A DNA stretch of 64,000 nt, from NCBI RefSeq assembly GCF_028680575.1, contig NZ_JAPCKI010000004.1:1-64000 (forward strand). Reading direction: 5' to 3'. Under the pieces are notes generated by a model. The model was not told the DNA's origin, did no database searches, and was given only the letters and a program-made list of their open reading frames with translations. The DNA comes from Acidovorax benzenivorans (GTDB lineage Bacteria; Pseudomonadota; Gammaproteobacteria; Burkholderiales; Burkholderiaceae_C). Position numbers and translations under genes: made by a program. Positions within the stretch are counted from its first letter, which is position 1; each line of letters starts with the position of its first letter. This document shows, one piece after another, positions 8,226 through 16,593 of this stretch.

Positions 8226-9647
8226 TCACACGCGCGGAACCGGAGTGCCTGAGTTCACGCACAGCGCCAGGTTCAGCGCCTTGATGGCAGTCTTGTAGTC
8301 CTCGCGCTCGATCACGAACTGCATGTTCACCTGCCGCAGCGTCTGGGACACGCAGTTCACGTTGACCCGCGCATCGGCCAGCGCCTGGGCTGCCTTGGCC
8401 AGCACGCCAGGGATGCCGATGTTGGAGCCGATGGTGCACACAATCGCGCTGGGCTTGATCGTCACGACCTGGTAGGCCTCTTGCAGCTCGGCCACCAGCT
8501 CGGGCGTGACCTGGTTGTCCCACACCAGGTGGGCGATGGAGTTGGCGTTGGTCGCCTTCAGGATGTAGCTCACATCGTGTTTGCAGAACACGTTCATCAG
8601 GCCCGCATCAAAGCCCACCGTGCCCACCATGCTGGGGTCGTGGATCTCGATCAGCGTGACCTTGTCGGTGCCGGTGACGATCTCGACACGAGCGCGCTCA
8701 CCCACAAAGTCCTTGGTGATGAGCGTGCCGGGGTGGTCGGGCTCGAAGGTGTTCTTCAGGCGGATGGGGATGCCCGCCAGCTCCATGGGCTTGGCGGCCT
8801 TGGGGTGGATGGCTTCCATGCCCACGTCGGCCAGCTGGTCGGCCACGTCGTAGTTGGTGGCACCCACCACGATGGCGTTTTCCAGGCCCACGAGGTTGGG
8901 GTCAGCGGACGACAGGTGGAATTCCTTGTGGATCACGGCCTCAGCGGGGCGCACTTCCACGGCGATCTTGCTGAACGTGACCTCGGAGTAACCCCGGTCA
9001 AACTCGCGCATGATGCCTTCGGTGCCCTTGGTGTAGCCGGTGGCCACCACCACCTTGTCACTCAGGTCCAGGCCCTTGAAGCTCTGCGCAATGCGCTCGT
9101 CAATGGTCCAGGCTTCGTTGTCGTCAAAACCGGCCAGGTCCATCAACATGGCGTTGACGCCATTGACCTTGAGGATCTCAACCGAGTTGAACGCGCTGTG
9201 CGACTCGCCGATGGAGGCCAGCACTTCACGCGCGGCCAGCAGCACATCCTTGCGGCTCAAGTAACCGCTGGCCAGCACGTGCTGCATGGCGTTCAGGTAC
9301 TCACGGGCCTGGCCCACGCGTTGGTCGATGAAGGCATCGGCCACATCCAGCGGCAGGCCGAGGTCGGCATAGCCCGCGTTCAGCTTCTTCAGGCTGGCGG
9401 CCAATTGGGTCAATGCGTCCTGGTAGCCCTTGCCTTCTGCAAACAGTGCGTAAATGCCACGTTCGCCCGTCTTCTTGTGCTCCAGCAACTGGTTCGTCAC
9501 GCCCGAGTAGGCGGACACCACATAGATCCGGCCGTAGATGCGCTTGGGATCGTGCAGCATGATGTGGCGCAGCACATCGCCAAAGGCGGTCATGGAAGTG
9601 CCGCCGATTTTCTCGACAGAGATCTTGGAGGAGTGGACGTCTGACAT
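8226..9647 (-). CDS. Aspartokinase, ectoine-cluster (Ask_Ect) type
   Basis: From ATG 9647 the protein has 473 residues. It phosphorylates aspartate, the first step to lysine, threonine and methionine, or to ectoine. The N-terminus reads ISVEKIGGTSMTAFGDVLRH and RIYVVSAYSGVTNQLLEHKK. This KIGGTSM / SAYSGVTN pattern, rather than the KFGGTSV / SAMxGxT of LysC, is the mark of the specialised Ask_Ect aspartokinases found with ectABC. Two ACT domains follow near the C-terminus (VTLIEIHDPSMVGTVGFDAG; AIVCTIGSNIGIPGVLAKA). No ectoine genes are in the window. The next gene downstream on this strand is none; a strong terminator follows. Confidence 0.88.
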   Translation of the reverse strand: MSDVHSSKISVEKIGGTSMTAFGDVLRHIMLHDPKRIYGRIYVVSAYSGVTNQLLEHKKTGERGIYALFAEGKGYQDALTQLAASLKKLNAGYADLGLPLDVADAFIDQRVGQAREYLNAMQHVLASGYLSRKDVLLAAREVLASIGESHSAFNSVEILKVNGVNAMLMDLAGFDDNEAWTIDERIAQSFKGLDLSDKVVVATGYTKGTEGIMREFDRGYSEVTFSKIAVEVRPAEAVIHKEFHLSSADPNLVGLENAIVVGATNYDVADQLADVGMEAIHPKAAKPMELAGIPIRLKNTFEPDHPGTLITKDFVGERARVEIVTGTDKVTLIEIHDPSMVGTVGFDAGLMNVFCKHDVSYILKATNANSIAHLVWDNQVTPELVAELQEAYQVVTIKPSAIVCTIGSNIGIPGVLAKAAQALADARVNVNCVSQTLRQVNMQFVIEREDYKTAIKALNLALCVNSGTPVPRV

Positions 9648-9862
9648 GGACAGGCTCAGAGGAGCAAAAAGGATTGGGAGGCCGGGTGGATGTTCTGCCC
9701 CATGGGGTGCGGCAGAAAGCCCTCTATTTTCCACGACTTTTGTCTGGGCACTTTGGCGTAGCCTTGTGGGAGAGGCACACGCGGTTGCGAGTTGGCGTGA
9801 CTTCTGAGTGGGTGGGATGGGTTGGCATGGTCTGCGCAGGACCATGTATCTCTAGACCCGTA

Positions 9863-10087
9863 TCAAGATCGGGCCGTGTTTCCCGCCACGAGGGGAGGTA
9901 CTGGCAATGCCTCTTCGGCTGCCAGTCCCCACTGGTCCCAGTCCTCGCCAAACAGCTCCGCCGGGTGCTGAGTGCGATCTGAACCGTTGCCGCAGCGCAT
10001 GGCTTTGGCCGGACAGTACAGATCGCAGCCCCAGCACACCCGCTCAGGGTGAGCGGGTGCCTTGGGAAACCTTTTGGCTGCGGCCAT
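9863..10087 (-). CDS. DUF3079 small Cys-containing protein
   Basis: A 74-residue protein from ATG 10087. The core HPERVCWGCDLYCPAKAMRC followed by GNGSDRTQHPAELFGEDWDQ is the conserved signature of DUF3079, a family of short soluble proteins of unknown function. The four Cys in CWGCDLYCPAKAMRC suggest a metal or iron-sulphur site, and annotated pairings in the database call it by domain only. It lies between lpdA (ending 10134) and the aspartokinase and is on the same strand as lpdA, so it could share the PDH transcript (46-bp gap). The last ~20 residues (VPPLVAGNTARS) look unconserved. Confidence 0.75.
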   Translation of the reverse strand: MAAAKRFPKAPAHPERVCWGCDLYCPAKAMRCGNGSDRTQHPAELFGEDWDQWGLAAEEALPVPPLVAGNTARS

Positions 10088-10133
10088 GGGGGCGCTCTGG
10101 TGGGCTGGCGACTGCTGCCGTCAGATCGTCAGA

Positions 10134-11993
10134 TCACTTCTTCTGCGGCGGTACGTCCGTGCAGCTGCCGTGCGCAATCTCCGCCGCCATGCCGATGCTC
10201 TCGCCCAGCGTGGGGTGCGGGTGGATGGTCTTGCCGATGTCCACGGCGTCGGCCCCCATCTCGATGGCCAAGGCAATCTCGCCAATCATGTCGCCCGCAT
10301 GCGTGCCGACCATGCCACCGCCCAGGATCTTGCCGTGGCCATGGGCCTCGGGCGAGTCGTCGAACAGCAGCTTGGTCACGCCTTCGTCGCGGCCGTTGGC
10401 GATGGCACGGCCGGAGGCGGTCCAGGGGAACAGGCCCTTCTTGACCTTGATGCCTTGGGCTTTGGCTTGGTCTTCGGTCAGGCCAACCCATGCCACTTCG
10501 GGGTCGGTGTAAGCGACGCTCGGGATCACGCGGGCATTGAAGGCGGCGGCTGCCAGCTCTTTGTTGCCCTGCAGTTCACCGGCGATGACTTCTGCCGCAA
10601 CATGCGCCTCATGCACCGCCTTGTGCGCCAGCATGGGCTGGCCCACGATGTCGCCGATGGCGAAGATGTGCGGCACGTTGGTGCGCATCTGGATGTCGAC
10701 GTTGATGAAGCCACGGTCGGTCACCGCCACGCCAGCCTTCTCGGCAGCGATCTTCTTGCCATTGGGCGTGCGGCCCACGGCCTGCAGGACCAAGTCGTAG
10801 GTTTGTGGGGCCGGGGCGGTACCGCCCTCTTCCGCTGCAGCAAACGTCACCTCGATGCCTTCGGGCGTGGCCTTGGCCCCCACCGTCTTGGTCTTGAGCA
10901 TGATGTTGTCAAAACGCTTGGCGTTCATCTTCTGCCAGATCTTGACCAGGTCGCGGTCGGCGCCCTGCATCAGGCCATCCATCATCTCGACCACATCGAG
11001 GCGTGCGCCCAGCGTGCTGTACACCGTGCCCATTTCGAGGCCAATGATGCCCCCGCCCAGGATCAGCATGCGCTTGGGCACTTCCTTCAACGCCAGGGCG
11101 CCGGTGGAATCGACCACGCGTGGATCGTCGGGCATGAAGGGCAGGCGCACGGCCTGGCTGCCAGCGGCGATGATGGCCTTCTTGAAGGCAATGACCTTCT
11201 TGGTGCCCGTCTTCTCTTGTCCCGTGCCGGTGGTTTCTTCCACTTCGAGGTGGTTGGCACCGACGAAGGCACCATAGCCACGCACGGTGGTCACCTTGCG
11301 CATCTTGGCCATGGCGGCCAGACCACCGGTCAGCTTGCCGATGACCTTTTCCTTATGGCCGCGCAGCTTGTCGATGTTGACGGCCGGTGCGCCAAAGTCC
11401 ACGCCCAGGTCGGCCATGTGGCTGACCTCGTCCATGACAGCGGCCACGTGCAGCAGTGCCTTGGAGGGGATGCAGCCCACGTTCAGGCACACGCCGCCCA
11501 GGGTGGCGTAGCGCTCGACGATGACGACCTTGAGGCCCAGGTCGGCCGCACGGAAGGCGGCGCTGTAGCCGCCGGGGCCGCCGCCGAGCACGAGCACATC
11601 GCACTCCAGGTCGGCCGTGCCCGCAAAGCTGGATGCTACTGGATTGATAGCTGCTTGCGCTTGTGGTGCGGGCGCTGGAGCCGATTTTTTCTCAGCCACC
11701 GCTGCCACGAGGGCCGCAGGGGCTGGTGCGGCTGCCGGGGCTGCAGCGCCTGCGCCCTGCACCTCCAGCGTCAGCACCACCGAGCCTTCGGCGATCTTGT
11801 CGCCGAGCTTCACTTTCAGCTCCTTGACCACGCCGGCGTGGCTGGAGGGGATCTCCATGGAGGCCTTGTCAGACTCCACGGTGATCAGGCTTTGTTCGGC
11901 CTTGATGGTGTCGCCGGGCTGGACCAGCACTTCGATGATGGCCACTTCGGCGAAGTCGCCGATGTCGGGCACCTTGATGTCGATGATTGCCAT
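10134..11993 (-). CDS. lpdA: Dihydrolipoyl dehydrogenase (E3) with N-terminal lipoyl domain
   Basis: A 619-residue flavoprotein that reoxidises dihydrolipoamide in the pyruvate dehydrogenase complex. Residues 1-80 form a lipoyl domain with the modified Lys in [13 protein letters not shown]. An Ala/Pro-rich linker runs to about residue 120. The E3 core then has the FAD site [20 protein letters not shown], redox pair in [20 protein letters not shown] site [15 protein letters not shown], and the His/Glu pair in [11 protein letters not shown] near the end. A lipoyl domain fused to E3 is common in betaproteobacterial PDH operons. The linker ([11 protein letters not shown]) is encoded by sequence resembling the intergenic palindromic element. 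It is the last gene of aceE-aceF-lpdA. Confidence 0.96.
   Translation of the reverse strand: MAIIDIKVPDIGDFAEVAIIEVLVQPGDTIKAEQSLITVESDKASMEIPSSHAGVVKELKVKLGDKIAEGSVVLTLEVQGAGAAAPAAAPAPAALVAAVAEKKSAPAPAPQAQAAINPVASSFAGTADLECDVLVLGGGPGGYSAAFRAADLGLKVVIVERYATLGGVCLNVGCIPSKALLHVAAVMDEVSHMADLGVDFGAPAVNIDKLRGHKEKVIGKLTGGLAAMAKMRKVTTVRGYGAFVGANHLEVEETTGTGQEKTGTKKVIAFKKAIIAAGSQAVRLPFMPDDPRVVDSTGALALKEVPKRMLILGGGIIGLEMGTVYSTLGARLDVVEMMDGLMQGADRDLVKIWQKMNAKRFDNIMLKTKTVGAKATPEGIEVTFAAAEEGGTAPAPQTYDLVLQAVGRTPNGKKIAAEKAGVAVTDRGFINVDIQMRTNVPHIFAIGDIVGQPMLAHKAVHEAHVAAEVIAGELQGNKELAAAAFNARVIPSVAYTDPEVAWVGLTEDQAKAQGIKVKKGLFPWTASGRAIANGRDEGVTKLLFDDSPEAHGHGKILGGGMVGTHAGDMIGEIALAIEMGADAVDIGKTIHPHPTLGESIGMAAEIAHGSCTDVPPQKK
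11631..11662. repeat. Palindromic-element half inside the lpdA linker
   Basis: The stretch GATTGATAGCTGCTTGCGCT matches the half-element seen between genes elsewhere in the window (TTGATAGCTGCTCGCGCTTT at about 42.69 kb). Here it lies in frame in the lipoyl-to-E3 linker and encodes AQAAIN on the minus strand. Confidence 0.6.
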
Positions 11994-12012
11994 GGTGTGT
12001 CTTGCCCTTTCG

Positions 12013-13686
12013 TTACATCACGATGCGGCGGAAGTCCGCCAGCAGCGAGGCAAAGTACACGTTGAAGCGCGCAGCGCTGGCGCCGTCGATCACGCGGTGG
12101 TCCCAGCTCAGGCTCAGGGGCAGCATCAGGCGCGGGGCGAACTGCTTGCCGTCCCACTTGGGCTCCAGGCTGCTCTTGCACACGCCCATGATGGCGACTT
12201 CAGGCGCGTTGATGATGGGCGTGAAATAACGACCACCAATGCCGCCCAGCGAGCTGATGGAGAAGCAGCCGCCGGTCATGTCGGCCGGGCCCAGCTTGCC
12301 GTCGCGTGCCTTCTTGGCCAAGTCGCCCATTTCTTGGCTGATCTGGACGATGCCCTTCTTGTCGGCGTCACGGATGACAGGCACAACAAGGCCGTTGGGC
12401 GTGTCGGCCGCAAAGCCGATGTGGAAGTAGTTCTTCAGCACCAATTGGTCGCCGTCGAGCGAGCTGTTGAACTCGGGGAACTTCTTGAGCGCAGCCACGG
12501 CGGCCTTGATCATGAAGGCGAGCATGGTGACCTTGACGCCACTCTTCTCGTTCTCCTTGTTGAATTGCACGCGGAAGGCTTCGAGGTCGGTGATGTCCGC
12601 GTCGTCGTGGTTGGTGACGTGCGGGATGACGACCCAATTGCGGTGCAGGTTGGCGCCGCTGATCTTCTTGATGCGAGAGAGGTCTTTGCGCTCAACCGGG
12701 CCGAACTTGGTGAAGTCCACCTTGGGCCAGGGCAGCAGGTCCAGGCCCACGCCGGAGCCGCCGGACGCCGCAGCAGGCGCCTTGGCCACCTGGGCCTTGG
12801 TCTGCACGGCGCCTGCCATCACCTGCTTGGTGAAGGCAGCCACGTCGTCTTGCGTGATGCGGCCCTTGGGGCCGGTGCCCTTGACTTCGTCAATAGGCAC
12901 GCCCAGTTCGCGGGCGAACTTGCGCACCGAAGGCGATGCGTGGGGCAAGCCAGCAGTAGGCGTGCCCGGCTGGTAAGCAGGGACCGGCACGGAGGCGGTG
13001 GCAACGGCGGGTGCTGCAGCAGCGACTGCAGGGGCGGCTGCAGCCACCGGGGCTGGTGCAGGTGCAGCGGCCGCAACGGGTGCGGCTGCCGGTGCTGCAG
13101 CAGTGGCCGAGCCTTCGAGCACGGCGATCAGGTCGCCGATGTTGACGGTGTCACCGATCTTGACCTTGAGCTCCTTGAGCACACCAGCAGCAGGCGATGG
13201 GATCTCCATCGAGGCCTTGTCGGATTCGACGGTGAACAGGGATTGCTCTACCTTGATGGTGTCGCCCACCTTGACCAGCATCTCGATGACGGCCACGTCC
13301 TTGAAGTCGCCGATGTCAGGCACGCGCACTTCGACCGGGCCAGCTGCAGCCGCCGCAGGCGCTGCGGCTGGTACAGCCGGTGCTGGTGTTGGTGCTGCGG
13401 CCGCCACGGGGGCCGGAGCCGCTGCTGGCGCGGCTGCAGCGCCCGCGTCAGCGGATTCCACCACGGCAATCACCGAGCCTTGCTTGACCTTGTCGCCCAA
13501 CGCAATCTTGAGCTCCTTGACCACGCCAGCGTGGCTGGACGGGATCTCCATCGATGCCTTGTCCGATTCGACGGTGATGAGCGACTGCTCGGCCTTCACG
13601 GTGTCACCCACCTTGACCAGCAACTCGATCACGCCCACTTCGTCGAAGTCCCCGATGTCCGGGACTTGAATGTTGACCAATGCCAT
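12013..13686 (-). CDS. aceF: Pyruvate dehydrogenase E2, dihydrolipoyllysine-residue acetyltransferase
   Basis: From ATG 13686, preceded by GGAGACAG, a 557-residue E2. It has two lipoyl domains (residues ~1-78 and ~118-195), each with [12 protein letters not shown], separated by Ala/Pro linkers. A peripheral subunit-binding domain follows ([20 protein letters not shown]), then the catalytic acetyltransferase domain with the active-site HRVIDG in [18 protein letters not shown]. It transfers acetyl groups from E1-bound hydroxyethyl-TPP to CoA and forms the complex core. It sits 19 bp after aceE and 19 bp before lpdA. Confidence 0.97.
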   Translation of the reverse strand: MALVNIQVPDIGDFDEVGVIELLVKVGDTVKAEQSLITVESDKASMEIPSSHAGVVKELKIALGDKVKQGSVIAVVESADAGAAAAPAAAPAPVAAAAPTPAPAVPAAAPAAAAAGPVEVRVPDIGDFKDVAVIEMLVKVGDTIKVEQSLFTVESDKASMEIPSPAAGVLKELKVKIGDTVNIGDLIAVLEGSATAAAPAAAPVAAAAPAPAPVAAAAPAVAAAAPAVATASVPVPAYQPGTPTAGLPHASPSVRKFARELGVPIDEVKGTGPKGRITQDDVAAFTKQVMAGAVQTKAQVAKAPAAASGGSGVGLDLLPWPKVDFTKFGPVERKDLSRIKKISGANLHRNWVVIPHVTNHDDADITDLEAFRVQFNKENEKSGVKVTMLAFMIKAAVAALKKFPEFNSSLDGDQLVLKNYFHIGFAADTPNGLVVPVIRDADKKGIVQISQEMGDLAKKARDGKLGPADMTGGCFSISSLGGIGGRYFTPIINAPEVAIMGVCKSSLEPKWDGKQFAPRLMLPLSLSWDHRVIDGASAARFNVYFASLLADFRRIVM

Positions 13687-13705
13687 TGTTCTGTCTCCGT
13701 TCGGT

Positions 13706-16426
13706 TTATGCGTAGAGCGGGTTGACCTTGTCGGCCTGGATGTTGTACTTGGCAATGGCCTCCGCCACCTTGGTGGCAGGCAACACGCCGTCTTCGCTCA
13801 GCGCCTTGAGAGCCGCGACCACGATGTAGTGGCGGTTGATCTCGAAGTGCTCGCGCAGCTTGCTGCGGAAGTCGCTGCGGCCAAAACCGTCGGTGCCCAG
13901 CACCTTGTAGTTGCGGCCACCCTTGGCCGAGCTCTGCACGAAGGGGCGGATCTGTTCGGCATAGGCCTTCATGTAGTCGGTAGATGCGACCACGGGGCCG
14001 GTGCTGCTGCCCAGTTGCTGTGCAACGAACGACACACGCGGCGTCTCCAGGGGGTGCAGCAGGTTCCAGCGGTCGGCGTCCTGGCCTTCGCGGGTGAGTT
14101 CGTTGAAGCTGGGGCAGCTCCACACATCAGCCTGCACGCCCCAGTCGGCGGCCAGCAGGGTTTGTGCGGCCAGCGACTCGCGCAGGATGGTGCCCGAGCC
14201 CAGCAGTTGCACGCGCTTGTCGCCCTCGGCACCGGGCTTGCACAGGTACATGCCCTTGATGATCTGCTCTTCAGTGCCTGCCGTGAGGCCGGGCATGGCG
14301 TAGTTCTCGTTGAGCAGCGTGATGTAGTAGAAAACGTTCTCTTGCTGCTCGACCATGCGCTTGAGGCCACGGTGCATGATCACCGCCACTTCATGGGCAA
14401 AGGTGGGGTCGTAGCTCACGCAGTTGGGGATGGTGTTGGCCAGGATGTGACTGTGACCGTCTTCATGCTGCAAGCCTTCGCCGTTGAGCGTGGTACGGCC
14501 CGAGGTGCCGCCCAGCAAGAAGCCACGGGCCTGCATGTCACCCGCTGCCCAGGCCAGGTCGCCGATGCGCTGGAAGCCGAACATCGAGTAGTACACGTAG
14601 AACGGCACCATGATGCGGTTGTTGGTGCTGTAGCTGGTGGCGGCAGCGATCCAGCTGGCCATGCCGCCGGCTTCGTTGATGCCTTCCTGCAAGATCTGGC
14701 CAGCCTTGTCTTCCTTGTAGTACATCACTTGGTCACGATCGACCGGGGTGTACAGCTGGCCCTTGGGGTTGTAGATGCCGATCTGGCGGAACAGGCCTTC
14801 CATGCCGAAGGTGCGGGCCTCGTCCACCAGGATGGGCACCACACGTGGGCCCAGGGCCTGGTCGCGCAGCAGTTGCGTGATGAAACGCACATAGGCCTGC
14901 GTGGTGGAGATTTCGCGGCCTTCGGCCGTGGGCTCCAGGATGGCCTTGAAGGTTTCGATGGCGGGCACGGTGAAGTGCTCTTCAGCCTTGGGGCGACGCT
15001 TGGGCAGGTAGCCGCCCAGCGCCTTGCGGCGCTCATGCAGGTACTGCATTTCTGGCGTGTCGTCGGCCGGTTTGTAGTACGGGATATCGGCCAGCTGACT
15101 GTCTGGAATCGGGATCGCGAAGCGGTCGCGGATGTACTTGATGTCCTCGTCCGACAGCTTCTTGGTCTGGTGCACGGTGTTCTTGCCTTCACCGGCCTTG
15201 CCCATGCCATAACCCTTGACGGTCTTGACCAGCAGCACGGAGGGCTGGTTCTTGTGCTCATTGGCAGCGTGGAAGGCGGCGTACACCTTGGCGGGCTCGT
15301 GGCCACCACGGCGCAGCTCGAACACCTCTTCGTCGGTCATGTGCTCGACGAGCTTGAGCGTCTCAGGGTACTTGCCGAAGAAGTTCTTGCGAACGAAGGC
15401 ACCGTCGTTGGCCTTCATGGCCTGATAGTCGCCGTCCAGCGTTTCCATCATCAGTTGCTTGAGCTTGCCGCTCTTGTCGCGGCGCAGCAGCTCGTCCCAA
15501 CCATTGCCCCACAGCAGCTTGATCACGTTCCAGCCCGCGCCACGGAACTCGCCTTCGAGCTCTTGCACGATCTTGCCGTTGCCGCGCACCGGGCCGTCCA
15601 GGCGCTGCAGGTTGCAGTTGATGACGAAAACCAGGTTGTCGAGGTTTTCGCGTGCGGCCAGGCCGATGGCGCCCAAGGATTCGGGCTCGTCCATCTCACC
15701 GTCGCCGCAGAACACCCACACCTTGCGGTTTTCGGTGTTGGCAATGCCACGGGCGTGCAGGTATTTGAGGAAGCGGGCCTGGTAGATGGCCATCAATGGG
15801 CCCAGGCCCATGGACACCGTTGGGAACTGCCAGAACTTGGGCATCAGCTTGGGGTGCGGGTAGCTGGACAGGCCTTTGCCGTCCACTTCCTGACGGAAGC
15901 TGTCGAGCTGCTCTTCGCTCAGGCGGCCTTCGAGGTAGGCGCGGGCGTAGATGCCGGGGGCGCTATGGCCCTGGATGTACAGCAGGTCGCCACCGTGATT
16001 TTCATCCTCGGCGTGCCAGAAATGATTGAAGCCGGCACCGAACATGCTGGCCACCGAAGCGAACGAGCCAATGTGACCACCCAGGTCGCCGCCGTCAGCG
16101 GGGTTCAAACGATTGGCGCGCACCACCATGGCCATGGCGTTCCAGCGCATGTAGGCGCGCAGGCGCTTTTCGATGGCGATGTTGCCGGGGCAGTGCGCCT
16201 CTTTTTCGGGCTCGATGGTATTGACGTAACCCGTGTTGGCAGAGAACGGCAGATCGATGCTGCTCTGGCGGGCGTGTTCAAGAAGTTGTTCCAACAGGAA
16301 GTGGGCGCGCTCAGGGCCCTCCTTGTCGATCACGGCGGACAGCGCGTCCATCCATTCACGGGTTTCTTGCTGGTCGGTATCGGAACCGATGCCGAAACCG
16401 GCCTGAGGGTCGGGCTGAGCTGACAT
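13706..16426 (-). CDS. aceE: Pyruvate dehydrogenase E1, homodimeric
   Basis: A 906-residue TPP enzyme, the usual length for homodimeric E1 of proteobacteria. It decarboxylates pyruvate and reductively acetylates E2. The TPP-binding motif is visible in WVFCGDGEMDEPESLGA with the Asn further on (VFVINCNLQRLDG). The N-terminus (DQQETREWMDALSAVIDKEG) and INEAGGMASWIAAATSY also match. An AGGAGACAAAG ribosome site precedes ATG 16426. First gene of the PDH operon, divergent from a sensor kinase with a 167-bp shared upstream region. Confidence 0.98.
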   Translation of the reverse strand: MSAQPDPQAGFGIGSDTDQQETREWMDALSAVIDKEGPERAHFLLEQLLEHARQSSIDLPFSANTGYVNTIEPEKEAHCPGNIAIEKRLRAYMRWNAMAMVVRANRLNPADGGDLGGHIGSFASVASMFGAGFNHFWHAEDENHGGDLLYIQGHSAPGIYARAYLEGRLSEEQLDSFRQEVDGKGLSSYPHPKLMPKFWQFPTVSMGLGPLMAIYQARFLKYLHARGIANTENRKVWVFCGDGEMDEPESLGAIGLAARENLDNLVFVINCNLQRLDGPVRGNGKIVQELEGEFRGAGWNVIKLLWGNGWDELLRRDKSGKLKQLMMETLDGDYQAMKANDGAFVRKNFFGKYPETLKLVEHMTDEEVFELRRGGHEPAKVYAAFHAANEHKNQPSVLLVKTVKGYGMGKAGEGKNTVHQTKKLSDEDIKYIRDRFAIPIPDSQLADIPYYKPADDTPEMQYLHERRKALGGYLPKRRPKAEEHFTVPAIETFKAILEPTAEGREISTTQAYVRFITQLLRDQALGPRVVPILVDEARTFGMEGLFRQIGIYNPKGQLYTPVDRDQVMYYKEDKAGQILQEGINEAGGMASWIAAATSYSTNNRIMVPFYVYYSMFGFQRIGDLAWAAGDMQARGFLLGGTSGRTTLNGEGLQHEDGHSHILANTIPNCVSYDPTFAHEVAVIMHRGLKRMVEQQENVFYYITLLNENYAMPGLTAGTEEQIIKGMYLCKPGAEGDKRVQLLGSGTILRESLAAQTLLAADWGVQADVWSCPSFNELTREGQDADRWNLLHPLETPRVSFVAQQLGSSTGPVVASTDYMKAYAEQIRPFVQSSAKGGRNYKVLGTDGFGRSDFRSKLREHFEINRHYIVVAALKALSEDGVLPATKVAEAIAKYNIQADKVNPLYA

Positions 16427-16593
16427 GCTTTGTCTCCTGTAGGTGTGGCAGCAATTTAGTACGTTGGCTCTAGTTTCGCATATTTTTCTGAAATTTCAAA
16501 TGGTGCCTATTCATTTCATATTGCAATAATTTGCTGCGAATGCACATTCCCCAGAAGGCGTAGGCGCCGCCGGGGCTCCTCTACACTCCCTAT
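16427..16593. promoter_or_regulatory. Divergent control region between aceE and the sensor kinase
   Basis: An AT-rich 167-bp spacer. For aceE (minus strand) a TTGAAA box around 16499 lies 17 bp before AAACTA around 16472, a plausible sigma-70 promoter. A TGAAATTTCA palindrome at 16490-16499 overlaps it and could be a regulator site. For the plus-strand kinase, TACACT near 16582 may be a -10. None of these was tested; the boxes are read by eye. Confidence 0.35.

Noticed and set aside
9648..9845. N-terminal extension of the aspartokinase up to ATG 9845
   Set aside because: The 66 added residues are low-quality (Pro/Arg/Ser-rich, no homology-like motif), and ATG 9647 gives the canonical start.
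13670..16423. A long open frame of over 900 codons on the plus strand across aceE
   Set aside because: It mirrors the conserved, motif-complete aceE on the minus strand; high GC third positions leave the opposite frame open. Similar mirror frames lie over prlC/folD, uvrB, dsdA and the amidase.
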